64,000 nucleotides of DNA from Prunus persica (GCF_000346465.2 NC_034012.1:11020294-11084293); one strand, 5' to 3'; counted from the stretch's first letter, positions 37,432 to 50,014 are shown. Notes: generated by a model not told the origin, from the letters alone. Program-made: numbers and translations.

Positions 37432-40400
37432 TTACGTTGGTGCATATATGTCGCAAATGCCCAACTGATCTAGTGAATTGTAGAACGCTCTATTGGAAAT
37501 CGCTTTTGTCAAAATATCCTCTAATTGATTCTCGGACTTCACGAAAGGGAACTGAATCACTTTAGCCTCAAGCTTCTGTTTGATGAAGTGTCGATCTACC
37601 TCAACATGTTTAGTGCAATCATGTTGAACCGGATTCTGTGCGATAGCTATAGCAGCCTTGTTGTCACAAAAGAGATTCATTGTGGATGTAGGTTTATACC
37701 CAAGTTCAGTAAGCAACTTTCTTAACCAAATAAGTTCACAAATCCCTTTAGTCATGCCTTTGAACTCAGCTTCTGCACTAGATAAAGCAAATATCTTATG
37801 TTTCTTACTCCTCTATGTCATCAAATTACCTCCCACGAATGTGACGTAACCCGATATAGATCTTCTATCTGTTACACTACCTGCCCAATCTGCATGTCAA
37901 TAACCATCAATATTCAAATGACCATGTTTTGAGAACATAAGTCATTTTCCTGATGCAGACTTCAAATATCTAAGTATGCAAAGAACTGCATTTATGTGGT
38001 CTTCACTTGGAGAATGCATAAATTGAATGAGGACGTTCACCGCATAAGCAATGTCCGATCGAGTATGTGACAAGTAGATCAATCTTCTCACTAATAGTTG
38101 GTATCCTTCTTTGCTAGTTAGAACTTGATCCTAGTATTCTCCAAGATGATGATTCTGAACAATAGGAGTGTTTACAGGCTTGCAGTCTAGCATTCCTGTG
38201 TCTGTCAACAATTCCAAGACATATTTCTTTTAAGAGAGAAATATGCCTTACTGTGATCGGGCTACCTCAATCCCCAAGAAATACTTGAGCCCACCTAGAT
38301 TCTTCATCTTAAATTTAATAGCCAAATAGTCTTATAGCTTAGATATTTCATGTTTATCATTCTTAGTAATAATCATATCATCAACATAGATTATTAAAGT
38401 TGTTACCTTCCTTTTCTGATGTTTCAGAAACAGAGTATGATCTGAGTTACTTTGTCTGAAACCATTGTTCTTCATCACCATGGTGAACCGTCCAAACTAT
38501 GCGCGCAGTGACAGTTTCAATCCATACAATGCCTTTCAGAATTTGCATATTATTCCAGTCTGAGTAGTATTATATCTAGGAGGAATGTCCACATACACCT
38601 CATCTGTGAGTTCTCCATGTAGAAAAACATCCTTTGCATCAAATTGGTATAATGACCAATCCAAATTTGCTGCGAGGGACAGTAAAACTCTGACGGTTTT
38701 TAATTTTGCAACTAGAGAAAAGGTTTCTTCATAGTCTATACTGTAGGTCTGTGTATACCATTTTGCCATAATTCTTCCTTTGTATTGCTCGATAGATCCA
38801 TCAACATTGTGTTTGATAGTAAACACTCATCTACATCCAACCGTCTTTTTTCCTTGTGGAAAAGTTTTCAGTGTCCAAGTCTGATTTTTCTTAAGAGCTT
38901 TCATTTCTTTCTTTATAACTTAAACCCACTTAGGATCTTTCAATGCTTCAGCAACCTTGGTTAGGATATGGATAGTAAACAACTGAAGCACGAAAGCCTT
39001 GAGTGGTTCAGACAGCTTTTAAGTAGATACATGATTCACATTTGGATACTTTGATGTCTTAGCAATATCAGGTGAATAACGATTTGGTGGCTTCCCATGA
39101 TTCTACATGAAAGGTAATTCATATCCAATATATTTATTTTCTAAATTCACAAGTGCGGTAGGAGTAGTTACCTCAAAGATATTCTTAGGAGATTGGTTCT
39201 TTGGTAATGTTAAGTGAGATGGTGGGTCTTTATCTTGTTGTTCTGGGTTGTTTGTAGGAGTGAAACTCAAATCAGAAACAACTTCGCATAGATCAGGAGA
39301 TCGATTGTCGGGAATGAGTGATTGATCGGTTTTTGATAGAGAAGAATATCTCATTCCAGACTTGGGGTGATTGATCGTCCAACACCGGACGATCGATCGT
39401 TTCTTGGCCGAGAGAAACCCTATGCTCCAGACCTCGTGGTGATCGTCAGAGGAAGAACGATCGATTGCTTCTGTGCAGACACAAATTTCTTCTTTTTTCA
39501 AATTGCTCCAATTTTGCCATTCACTCCGTATCTCCCCCTAAAGTATAGAATTGGATGTTGGGTCATGGAAGAACATCTCATATTCCAGAAAGGTCACATC
39601 CAAAGTGACATAGGTCTCACGATTATGAGGGTGCTAACACTAATAACCTTTTTGATGAGTGACATATTCCACAAAAAGCAACGAAGTGCACATGGATCAA
39701 GCTTGCTACGTTGATTTTTATGGAGGTGAACAAAGGCCACACATCCAAAGATTTGGGGTATGAGAACCAAAACAGAGGGCAGAGGCCCGTGTTGTGCGAG
39801 CACTTGTAAATGAGTTTTAAAGTTCAAGACACCAAAAGGCATGCGATTGATTAGATGAATTGCAGTGATGATAACATCATCCCAGTGATGGAGAGGAACA
39901 TGAGCGCCAATATGAAGTGCTCGGGCTGTTTCAAGAAAATGTCGATTCTTCCGTTCAGCAACATCATTTTGTTGTGGTATCTGAGGACATGTCGTCTCAT
40001 GGATAATTCAATGTTGTTGGAAGTAAGTCTGAAAGTCATAATTTACAAATTCTTCACCATTGTCTGAGCGAAGAATCTGCATTTAAGCATTGAACTGAGT
40101 TTTCATCTATTTGTGGAAGAATTGAAATCGTGAAAACACTTCAATTTTATTCTTCAACAAATAAAGCATTGTCATCCGTGTACAATCATCTACGAATATG
40201 ACAAACCATCAAACGCTAGAAGGAGCAGTGATAAGTGAGGGTCCCCAGACATCAAAGTGAATTAACGTAAACAAAGTAGTACACTTGCTCAGACTTAACG
40301 GATAGGGCACATAGTGACTCTTGGCCAAAATACAAGTATCACATTTGAACTCGGAGTCTTTGAAAATTGAGAATAAATCCAATAGAAGATGCTTCATATA

Positions 40401-40972
40401 ACTAAAAGATGAATGTCCCAATCGACAGTGCCACAACCAGATTTGCTTTTGCTTTCTATCAGAGGGATGTATCACACTGTTAGCCATGCTAGGATTGAAT
40501 TCATCCACATAATAGAGCCCCCCTCTTTTAGTACCACAACCAAGAATCTTTTTACTGTGCATATCCTGAAGCAAATAAAAAGTCAGGTAAATTAGTACAC
40601 AATAATTCAATTGTTTAATAATCTGACTAACTGACATCAATTTATTGGATAGAGATGGAACAAATAGAGTATTAGACAGCGAGACAGGATCAGGTGCGGA
40701 TCTTGAGTCAGGATCGAGTTCAGGGTCTGGTTTTGCATCTTTAGGAACTGAGCCATCTGAGCACTCAATTCAGTTAGGGTAGGGGTCTTGTTCTACATAT
40801 GTAGGAACTGAGCCATCTGAGTACTCAATTTGACTAGGGTAGGAAACTGGTTCTACATATTTAGGAACTGAGCTATTTGAGCACTTCATTTGGCTAAAGT
40901 CAGGTGAGACTGAGAAGCGGGGTCGATAGTGCTACCTCCATGAGGAATGAAAAAATCATCATCCCCCATGGC
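37432..40972 (-). pseudogene. Copia gag-pol remnant, multiple breaks
   Basis: On the minus strand, from high to low coordinates: a gag-like ATG at 40969 whose frame soon stops; the pre-integrase HHCC region (about 40209-40640, with 'WHCRLGH' and 'CDTCILAK'); integrase core pieces (about 39594-40200); reverse transcriptase (38536-38826, with 'YEETFSLVAKLKTVRVLLSL' and 'FDAKDVFLHGEL'); and RNase H to the end (37432-37755, with 'FCDNKAAIAIAQNPVQHDC' and 'ICDIYAPT'). Several stops and frameshifts interrupt it, and most of gag is missing (only about 330 bp lie between the gag start and pre-integrase). Not functional. Confidence 0.85.
40741..40907. repeat. 60-bp tandem repeat, nearly 3 copies
   Basis: Copies start at 40741, 40801 and 40861, each with TAGGAACTGAG(C/C/C)(C/C/T)AT near the start. 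The unit length is exactly 60 bp and the third copy is partial. It sits in the shrunken gag region of the Copia remnant. Confidence 0.85.
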
Positions 40973-41263
40973 AGCGATGAGGGTTTGAAAGTAGAGTCAG
41001 TAATCCCAAGATCGCTACTCTGATACCATACTACAATATGAGAACTATGAGAGAATATTTGTTTGTGGGAATTTTCTATGTATTCCTCTCCTTGTAGGAG
41101 GTCATATTTATAATACAACGGAGCCTTAGTGGCCAAATAAAATAATAAATTCATATTTCTATTTAAAGTAAGAAATCAGGAATTAAAGTAAATCAATTAC
41201 AATTATAATCGGAATCCTTGTGTGGAAGAAAAGAAAGTCAATGGTGCACAAGTTACGCCAACA

Positions 41264-44200
41264 CTTGCTTCTGTTGACCGATTCATATCTAGTTCTATGG
41301 GGTAATAAATTTTGTAGCATGTATTACTTTGTCTTCAGTTTGCTATGTGTAACTTTCAATTTTAGTTTCAGTTTTTTATATTTTATACTAGTGATATTAG
41401 GAAAAGGAAATTCAAACACAGGACCTTGAGTGCATGTATGTATTAACTTGTAGTCTTTTTTCTTATCACCTTAGTTAATCAATGGTATTTTTTGGATTTA
41501 TCAATATTTTTAGCGTTTGAGGCCTTCTTCTTATATATATAAACAACATGAAACGACCCGAAAACATTAGAGAAAAAATTATTTTAGACGAAAACATTAG
41601 AGAAAAAATAATAAATTTTGTTTTATACAGTGGAACCTTTGAATAACATGAGAAATGAGTAGCAAGGAAAACAACAAACAAAGCGCAAAGCAAAGCGAAG
41701 TGGCACAAGATAAACCAATTGGTAGAGAACAAAGGGGCCCAAAACACGGCCCAACAAAAAAAAAAAGAATTAATTAATTCTAAAAGAGGGAAACAACAAT
41801 AAAGAGGCTCATCACAAGACATTTTGTCTCACCCTTTTAAGATGTGGGGTTCTTCAAATTTCCCAGACTTTTGCCTAGCTTTGTTACTCCTCTGTGATGC
41901 TACGTTCATCTAGTGTAAATAGTTCATCATGGAGTTTGTTTGTCTGATGTTCCTTTCAGTTCCAAATTGTTTCCCTCTTTTCGGCCGAGGTAGTTGACGG
42001 AAGGAACTTTTGGTCCTTCTTCTTTTGAGTGCGGGGCGTGCCACCACCAAGCCCCGAATTTGGGCTTAAATGGAATGTGAATAGATGGATGTGTTGCGCT
42101 TCTAACTTCTGACCAAACGATTGATCGGCCAAGCAAGGAACCTCATCTTGGCCTAGATTCTTTCACTTCCTCGGGCTCGAAGATGGTTAGGTTTCGTACA
42201 GATGTTTTTATGATTTTTAGGATTTTAAGTAAAAATAATGCAATTAAACTAAATATGCGTATAAACATAAAGACAAGAATTGAAGTGCGATAAAATAAAT
42301 TAGAGCGATAAATAAAGCAAGAACGAAATAAAAACGATAAAAACGATAAGAACGATAAGAACGATAAGAACGATAAGAACGATAAAATAAAACAAACTTG
42401 AAATTAAACTTAATTGAAGTGCGATAACAATGAAAGGTAAAGTAATCGAAATAAACTTGAATTTAAATGACAAGAAATATAAATCGAACAAGAATTTAAA
42501 TGACAAGAAAAATATAAACTTACACTAGAAAAAGGAAGAACTCACTACACTAGGTGCTTGAAAAGTAAAATCCTAAGTCTAGGAAAAGAAAAGTGCAAGA
42601 CGAAAAGTAGGTTTGTTTGTCTGATGTTGTGTCTTCTGCCTTCGTTTGGTAAGGTTTATATAGGGCTTCCGTCAGCCCATGGGCTGGCCATTGAATGGCC
42701 AAATGTCAACTCTTTTAAAACTCTTTTCTTTTGAAGCCCCTTGAATTTGTGGGATTGGAAATATTCTGATTGCTTAATTCTCTCATGTTTTGGAATGTGC
42801 TGAACTATCATCAATCTCCTTGATTTGTTTCCTTGTGAGGCCTCCATCACATGCATATTAACCTCTGAAAATCTTGGGCGTGAATCCGTGGTTTGGGCCT
42901 TGACCTCCGAGATTTCATCTTGACATCTGGTGGAACCTCGTGCCCCTTGAGGTTTTAGAATTCTAGAGTTGGCTGACCATCTGCCGACTATCCGCCAAGG
43001 TGGGTGGTATGGGAGCTCCAAATATTTGGATGTTGGGCTTGGCCCTATGTTGGACTATATTCAAATATTCACCCCAGCTTTTTGTAAGAGGAGTGGCCGA
43101 CCAAGGTATTCAAGGAGTACCCGGCCTAACTTTTTGAGAAGGAAGCATTTGGCCACTTTTGTAAGGATATGCCCGGCTACTTTTGCAAGGATATGCCTGA
43201 CCACTTTTGCAAAGGAAAGTGCCCGATCATATTTTTGAGAAGGCACCACGGCCTTCGAAGAAAACACATCAGCTGAATCCAAGACCGCGTGGAGCACACC
43301 AAAAACTAAGCTCAATCCAACTAACACCCCATTGGTACATTATTTTTGTTTGTTTGTTCTGTTTTTCTCTTTGTTAAGTTGGACTGAAATCCAAAGAGGA
43401 CTCCTTATAGCTGGTTTTCTTGTTAATAGGAGTATTAATTGGAATAAAATTGGGGCAATTTGATCTCAAATTAGAAGAACCCATTTCTAGTTTCCAAAGT
43501 CCTTTGATATATTAAACTAAAAGAGGGTCATCTTTTATTTCTGCACATGACCTTCTAAATTTCATAAACAACCATGCCCTAATGCAACATGATTATTAAA
43601 CGGGTTGTGTTAGTGTCGAATCAATAGACGCAATTAATTAATGTATACAGTTAAGACTGACTACTGATTAATCAATACAAACACAAAGTGACACAACACG
43701 AACACACCCTACAAACATGTATTGCCAGTCGTACCCGTAATTACATATGAAGTTCATTATGTAATTTAGTTCATAATTCAAACCACTCTGTTTTTCCAAA
43801 CACCATCGCTACAATCTTTTATTTGGTAAGATAATATATATTGACCAAGTGGGACAGGAGAACAAAGCCAACACGGAACTATACATGTCAAGTAAGAAGG
43901 GGTAATCAAATCAAAGGTCCAAAGGCTTGGAACGAGTGTACGGCAACTAGGGTTTTTGTTGACGTACATGAGATGAGTGACAAAGCATCAAGGGTTCGGG
44001 GAAACAGTTAATTCTCACAAATTAAAAATAAAATAAAATAACTAGCTAGAAGCTGCCTAGAAATAAAATTATGTCAATGTAAAAAAAATGGTCTGTGTAA
44101 TTTTTCAGTGGAATATTTACCTCATTCAAACAGTCAAAGAAACCCTTTTAATGGTTTGTATAACTTGCACTAAAGTAATATATTAATTTCTTCATTTTCT

Positions 44201-44617
44201 CAGAAAAAAAACATACAGTTTAAAGTACTTTGAATTTGTCTTGAAATTCGAAGGGGATAGAACTCCCCAAGGCATGTGCTGATTTAAATTTTCCACAGGG
44301 ATTTTAATATTTTGGTCCTCGACAATTTGGTGGAAAAAAAAACTGGAAGCATTTTAAATTTTTCCAGAACAGGACCCAGTGCATGTTATATTGAGGTGTG
44401 GAGGAGGAAACATTTTCACATAGAGAGAGAGAGACCTTCACCGTGTTTGAAGGGTTTTTCCCTTTGTATTTGCTTACCGCTGGTCAAAATTTTTGTTCTT
44501 TTCAGCATACTTGATAAATTATTTCAAAATCAACTTCAACAGTAAGAAATTCCATCTTAAAAAAACAAAATTTCTACAAGAAAATTTGGGAGGAAAAAAA
44601 AAACATGTGGACTTGAG
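41264..44617. other. Repeat-rich intergenic region, no gene recognised
   Basis: It contains a 22-bp duplication around CGAAAACATTAGAGAAAAA (about 41550-41610), a 10-bp tandem array (AAGAACGATA type, about 42325-42385), and an imperfect array of about 27-bp units around 'CACTTTTGCAAGGATATGCC' (about 43150-43210). A 121-codon minus-strand ORF (42656-43021) has no recognisable domain. The 41.9-43.3 kb block is locally more GC-rich and probably belongs to an undelimited retroelement. Confidence 0.45.
42325..42385. repeat. 10-bp tandem array (GAACGATAA type)
   Basis: About five near-identical units of AAGAACGATA, preceded by AAAAACGATA variants. Confidence 0.8.
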
Positions 44618-44621
44618 GCTC

Positions 44622-44629
44622 TATTTAAG
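44622..44629 (+). promoter_or_regulatory. Candidate TATA box of TIR-only gene
   Basis: TATTTAAG lies 112 bp upstream of the start codon, in a region otherwise without TATA-like options at that distance. Confidence 0.45.
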
Positions 44630-44733
44630 GCCGTGCAAATCCGAGTACAAAAGGTACAATTCTCATTATAACAACATAGAGAAAGAAGAACAAGGAAGAG
44701 ACGAACACAAAAACTCAGGCTCAGAGAAAAACC

Positions 44734-45720
44734 ATGCATCGTTCAGCGGCAATTAACTTCCACCGCAACCTTTTCCTCCTCCAAAGCCAAACCCAATTGG
44801 CCAAACGGGTTACCAAACCCTGTGATGTGTTCCTTAATCATCGAGGTATAGACACAAAAAGAACAATAGTCTCTTTGCTTTACGACCATCTTTCTCTCCT
44901 CAACTTGCGCCCTTTCTTAGATAACAGGACCATGAAACCTGGAGACAAACTGTTCGATAAAATTGATAGTGCGATAAAGGGATGTAAGGTTGGCGTTGCT
45001 GTGTTTTCACCGCGATATTGCGACTCTTACTTTTGCCTTCATGAATTGGCCCTCTTCATGGAGTCTAAGAAGAAGGTTATTCCAATCTTCTGTGATATTA
45101 AGCCCTCTCAGCTTCGTGTCGTTGAGAACGGGCAATGTCCACCGGAGAAGCTTCCAAAGTTTAGGTTGGCTCTTGAACAGGCCAAGAACACTGTTGGGCT
45201 GACTTACGACTCCTCAAAAGGGTAAGTTCCATGAACACACAGAGCATATTCCTTCTTTATTTTTAGGGTTCAACTTGCAGCAGTGCTAATAAGAAAATGC
45301 TAAGGAGATCGCATTTATAGATCACATTGTGTACGACTTTTCTAATAAAAGTGGAGTCCACTTATATAATGGGTCACACATCAAACCTCTGTTAGAAAGA
45401 TAGTACACAAGGTGGTCTATAACTATATGGTCTTCCCAACATTACCCGTGCTAATAATATTTCATCAAATAACTGTCTTTTGAGTATTTGGTTTTTAAGG
45501 TTGTAATTATTAATATTCAAAGACATGATATGACTACTACATTTTCATAGAATTTCCTACTGAATTTCCTGAATTAATTCCGATCGGTTTTTCTTTTGGG
45601 TTTTGTAGGAATTTGGCAGATGTTGTAACAAGGGCTGCAAATATTGTAATCAACAGCCTGATAGAGATTGAGAACGAAAAGCATTCTATGCGTCGTCCGA
45701 AAACTCCATTTCATTTCTAA
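44734..45720 (+). CDS. TIR-only protein, 2 exons, 199 aa
   Basis: Exons 44734-45221 and 45609-45720 join in frame (600 nt with stop) at GT-AG sites. After a basic/Gln-rich N-terminus of about 28 residues, a TIR domain runs from 'PCDVFLNHRGIDTKRT' (29-44) to about 160. It has a BB-loop-like 'DNRTMKPGDKLF', the alphaC motif 'FCLHELALFME' with Glu104 at the position of the catalytic glutamate of plant TIR NADases, and 'VIPIFCDIKPSQL'. There is no NB-ARC and no LRR, and the gene ends shortly after the domain. It resembles the small TIR-only clade shared by dicots and grasses (for example BdTIR) more than TIRs of TNL receptors. Such proteins hydrolyse NAD+ to immune signal nucleotides. That activity is inferred here from the retained residues. 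Confidence 0.88.
45296..45443. mobile_element. MITE in TIR-only gene intron
   Basis: An inverted-repeat element of about 148 bp. The left end AATGCTAAGGAGATC and the reverse-complemented right end AATGTTGGGAAGACC continue into a shared ATAGATCACATTGTGTAC / ATAGACCACCTTGTGTAC. It belongs to the same family as the element at 56175-56300, sharing ATCACATTGNGTAC and TCTAATAAA. Confidence 0.65.
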
Positions 45721-46937
45721 TTTCTGGCTCTAGCAAACTGATCCTTGATTACTTTCGTTAATTCGTTCTGCATTACTCCTCTTGTTTGGTAAATAAAAGT
45801 TCAATATACACATCCATTTCTTTAATTACTTCCCATTTGTTCATTTGTAACTTTCTTTGTAGAGCACCGTGTAAAGCTCACCTGATAACATGTATACTTT
45901 AAATTATTTTTAGTTGTATGTATTACAAAATGTTTAATAAAGATGTGTGACACAATCTTTAATTTGTTCATTAATTTAATTCATTCTGCTTTGGTAATCA
46001 ACCTATATTTTTTTTGAGAAAAGATGGTTTTTCATTCAACCGAAATGAACATTACGTGGTAAGAACTAGCATGTTAACGACGGCCTCGTTAAAACCTTCT
46101 CAGAGAAATATAATTCTAATGCTTTTCAAGGTTCCCTTTTCTAATAATTTGTTATAGTCCAAAAATCATTTCATTTTTTCATTCGTCAGCTTCTTTTTTT
46201 TTCTTTTTTCTTTTTTTGGGTTGAGAAATTTTGGGATTGTATTACAATAATGGAGCAATCTAACAGCAAAATTAAGACAATCTAACAATTCAAAATAATA
46301 AAAAAGTTTGGTACTAAGCAAGGGCGGAACCATGAATTTGTTAACCAGTAGACTAGCTACAGTTATTAGCTTAAAATTTAATAATCATTTATATTTTGCT
46401 TATAGTTTCTATAGTCTTTCTAGAAATAAAAGTATGCTTTAAATCTTATAAACCACTCGAATTTTCAGTAAACTTTAATATAAAACAAATACATATTAAA
46501 GATGCAATCGCAAAACACATATTATCAAAATAAAAATATATTTAACAATAGAATTCCAAGTGTACTTATTTTAATGTGTATTTTTATTGTTGTCATGCAA
46601 TCAAGTTCATAAAAATTTGGATTTTTTTTAATGGATACTGATGTGGAGGTATTGAGTAGATGCCAAAAATGATAAACTTCGTTTTTTTTTTCTTTTCCAT
46701 TGTCCAAATCCAAAATTTCCTCTTGGGTTTTCTAAAAAATTAATATTAAGGAGAAACTTAAATGGGATAAATGTGGCACAATATGAACCATTAAAATCCG
46801 AAGATTGGGAGTTGGTATGGCCAAATATAATCATAGCTTGGTACTTTGAAGAAACTGACCAATTGAAACGTGAATAAATTAGCACTTTGAATTAATTTTT
46901 GTGAAGTTGTGATGCAATGTCCTAACTTGATTAGTTG
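45721..46937. other. AT-rich spacer
   Basis: Downstream of the TIR-only gene. A string around 46080-46110 (CGGCCTCGTTAAAACC) is common in plant retrotransposon fragments. No gene seen. Confidence 0.45.
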
Positions 46938-46942
46938 GTCTT

Positions 46943-47446
46943 TGTTGATGCGAAAAAGTGGTTCGACACATATTTCACCAACTTAGTTATATTATGCCTT
47001 CGACAGGTGACTATCTTCGGAAGACGTCTTGCTTCGGAAGGGTGAGTACCTGCAAAAAGGACGCGTTCGGTAAGTCCTTGGGGTACCGGTGTGGTACCGA
47101 CCGAAAGCTCTCCGATGCTTTAGTAAGTACGGTTTTAGTAATGTTAACTGACAGATCAATCAGTAGCGTACCGTTCGTTCTGATCCCTTCCTTTTGGGGA
47201 TAGGGGTCTTCTTATATATGCCTTGGGAGGTGTGCACTGTGCTCATATTTCCGATGTGGGACTGTGGACGCGGATTGTGAGCATGACACGTGTCCGGTAG
47301 TAAAAGGGTCAAGAAAAACGGCTTCGGTAGGCAGCATGCCGAAGGGTTTCTGCGATCAATATCGATCCTGTCCACGTGTTCGGTGGTCATAGGCCGTTTG
47401 TTTCCGGTATAAACAGTCTTCAATCTAAAAACCAATTTCACAATCA
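46943..47446. mobile_element. Solo LTR, 504 bp, 5-bp target duplication
   Basis: It starts TGTTGATGCG and ends TTTCACAATCA (TG...CA). GTCTT is duplicated exactly at 46938-46942 and 47447-47451. Composition is clearly GC-richer than the surroundings. There is no primer site, polypurine tract or second LTR next to it, so it is a solo LTR left by recombination. The superfamily cannot be told from the sequence. Confidence 0.8.
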
Positions 47447-47567
47447 GTCTTATTAGTTCCGCCCCGGGTACTAAGGCAGGTTATTGAAACCTTTTTAAGA
47501 AGAAAAAAAAACTACAAAGGAATAGCTATGGTCCTTGCCATACTTAACGCATCAAATAAATGCGAAC

Positions 47568-47701
47568 ATAGCCAGTGAAGTATAACTCAGTTAGTTAAGC
47601 TCTTTCATCTCCATCTATGCAGGCAGAGATTTAAAACTCCCAGACGCTCAATGAATATTTGTGTAAACCCCTTCTTCCAATTGCTTGTACTAAAAAAGTA
47701 A
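47568..47701 (+). mobile_element. tRNA-derived SINE with 14-bp target duplication
   Basis: A box A-like TATAACTCAGTTAGTTAAG, a box B-like GAGATTTAAAACTCC, and a tail GCTTGTACTAAAAAAG. Flanks are AAATAAATGCGAAC (47554-47567) and AAATAAACGCGAAC (47702-47715), differing by one base. Confidence 0.8.
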
Positions 47702-47715
47702 AAATAAACGCGAAC

Positions 47716-48909
47716 CTAATTCCTACTAATTAAATCTTTGGAATTAATCAGAACCCTAAAAATAGGGCGAGTAGCGTCAATAGAGTTGGGATCCAAGCAA
47801 ACAGCAGCCATGGAGTCATTCTCAATTAAAATATGTAGTATGTAGTTATACACATAACAAATACTTGTTAATTATGAATAAGAGTTGAGCGTAGTAGTTG
47901 ACTAATAAGTGATGAGAATCCTCACAAGAGATTAGGGTTGCTTGCTTATGCTTTCAATCTCTGTTGTTGACTATGCATGGGTCTTTGATGGAATTGTCAG
48001 CTGCAAAAGAGAGGAAGGGTAGGGGTAGGGGAGAGGTGGGTCCGTTTTCCCTTTTAATTTTAATTTTTCTATTTTTTTGTTTTGTTTTTAATTGAAAGGA
48101 CAAAATTGAAAACTTGAGACGTGATGGGCTGTGGATTAAATTGTAGAAACTAATTTTCGTAATTACAAAGAAAAAAGAACTTTGTGAGCGCTGAAGTTGA
48201 AGTTGAAGCTATTAAGTTAAGTAGTACTCTGAGACCACTTTGTTGTGTAAATTTGGCGTCTAAAGCTTGAAAAATTCAATAAAGTGTGGGCATGTCCGTA
48301 GTTGGTCTTGAGTCGCTAGCGGTTAGGGTGCTTTTGGGTGAAGAACTTTGGAGATATGATTTTGGGGTGATATGGGACTTAGAAATCCCATATAGTCAAA
48401 GTTTCTTATTTGACAAGTTTAAAAATGAGGTTTACCAAATTATAAAGGCTTTCACATGTGCTTCTGAGAAGCCAAAAATCCAATTCTAACTTCAAACCAA
48501 AATTAGGTGTTATTTCAAAATATACTATTACTAAGATTTGTCAAAAGAAATACCGTAAGGTATGATTCACACTCATGAGTCATGGGCCTTGAAGCACATA
48601 TTCTGACATTGTGATTCAAGGAATATTTGTGTAAACCGCTTCTCACAAAGGCATCAAAGAATATTTGGATGATATTGCACCTTTTGACCTTTAACTTGGA
48701 TGCCTTTCTCAATGTTTTCTATCTGTGATTTCATTAGATCCATTCATCTTGCAATAAAGATTATTATAATTAATACCAGTTTAACTCCAAAAACACCCAT
48801 TAAAAAGTCAGACCGCATTTCAAAGAAAAAACCAAACAAAGAAGAAGACAAGACATGACACCACTACCACATATATCGCTTGCTTGAAGTGAAAGCATGT
48901 CATATGTAA

Positions 48910-48962
<53 letters not shown>

Positions 48963-49702
48963 AATATGATGTGAGTAAAATATGGTACCACCACACCACA
49001 TGTTGTTGAACGTGTGTAAGACACTAATGGATAGCCTGTGGAATCTGCACGCGTAAATGTATCTTTCTTTTGCCCAAACAATTCTCCCCACTTGTCACAA
49101 AACGACATGGCGTCTCTAGAGTAGGTATGCTCCTCCTTTTCAAATGGAAGCCAGCTGAGTTACATACATATATGCCGCCCGCCCTATCTGTGTTTCCTGG
49201 TCGTGGCCTACATAGTGCTCGATACACTTGACACTCTCCACTTTCATTTTGACATTTGACTTCCATGTCTAGCTAGCCCACATATTTATATTAATTAATC
49301 CACTATCCATGCAAAACTTCAACACTTTATTATATCATATTTAATTTGTTAGTGACAATGTGATTATCAATTAACAGTGCCATTTGTTGTTGTCTGATCT
49401 TTGTCATCTTTTAATTTTTGATTTCATGCATGCATGATTTGGCTTTAATTAATATTTTTTTAGTCCTGTTATTTGTACTATATTTACTAATTACGGTGAA
49501 TTTCTCATTCATTAGTTCTGTGGTGCATTTATGTGTCGATCTACATGTAATTAGTATGGATTTTGACTTCAATTATTGCATTATCTAGACAAATGAGATT
49601 GATTAGGTGGATAATTGATCAGCATAAACCACTGTCGTCTTCAACTTTTTCTCTTCCTTTGGTTTTGGGGCGGCAAACTTTGTTTAATCATTACTTTGCA
49701 TC
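47716..49702. other. Intergenic spacer and peroxidase upstream region
   Basis: No gene seen. A long TA microsatellite is at 48911-48959. A SINE-tail-like string (AATATTTGTGTAAACCGCTTC) near 48622 resembles part of the SINE at 47568. Confidence 0.5.
48911..48959. repeat. TA microsatellite, about 24 units
   Basis: A pure (TA)n tract. It could extrude as a hairpin and is likely polymorphic. Confidence 0.95.
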
Positions 49703-49711
49703 TATATAAAT
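49703..49711 (+). promoter_or_regulatory. TATA box of peroxidase gene
   Basis: TATATAAAT lies 93-101 bp upstream of the peroxidase start codon, at a sensible distance for a leader of about 60-70 nt. Confidence 0.7.
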
Positions 49712-49803
49712 GCACATTGCCTTCTCTTCACTCTTCAGTTCTACCAGTTACGCCTTCTTCTATCAACTAAGCTAATTTGTTTTGACCACACACACACAGA
49801 AAC

Positions 49804-50014
49804 ATGGGAATTCCTAAGCTTCTTGGTGTGTTTCTAGTAATGGAAATGATGAGTGGCTTCAGATTTGGAGCACATGGTTTGAGTATGGGATATTACGTTA
49901 TGAGCTGCCCGATGGCTGAATTGATCGTCAGAAATTCAGTCATCAGAGCCTTGCAAGCTGATCCAACCTTAGCAGCAGGCCTAATCAGAATGCATTTCCA
50001 TGACTGCTTCATAG

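Larger units (their letters stand above)
35873..41263 (-). mobile_element. Decayed Copia LTR retrotransposon
   Basis: Minus-strand element. The 5' LTR is 41039-41263 (minus-strand start TGTTGGCG, end TTCTCA). The 3' LTR is 35873-35933 plus 37272-37424, split by a later insertion. Next to the 5' LTR, 41013-41028 reads TGGTATCAGAGTAGCG on the minus strand, matching the initiator-tRNA-Met primer site typical of Copia. A purine tract (AAGAGGGAT) precedes the 3' LTR. Pre-integrase, integrase, reverse transcriptase and RNase H lie in Copia order. No target-site duplication was found at the outer ends, so one flank may have been rearranged. Confidence 0.88.

Noticed and set aside
35873..41263. Target-site duplication for the Copia element
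   Set aside because: The five bases outside each LTR (AAATA and CTTGC) do not match, and shifting the left border did not help. I left the outer borders as estimated from TG...CA ends.
42656..43021. 121-codon minus-strand ORF as a gene
   Set aside because: No domain, located in a repeat-rich block; more likely retroelement debris.
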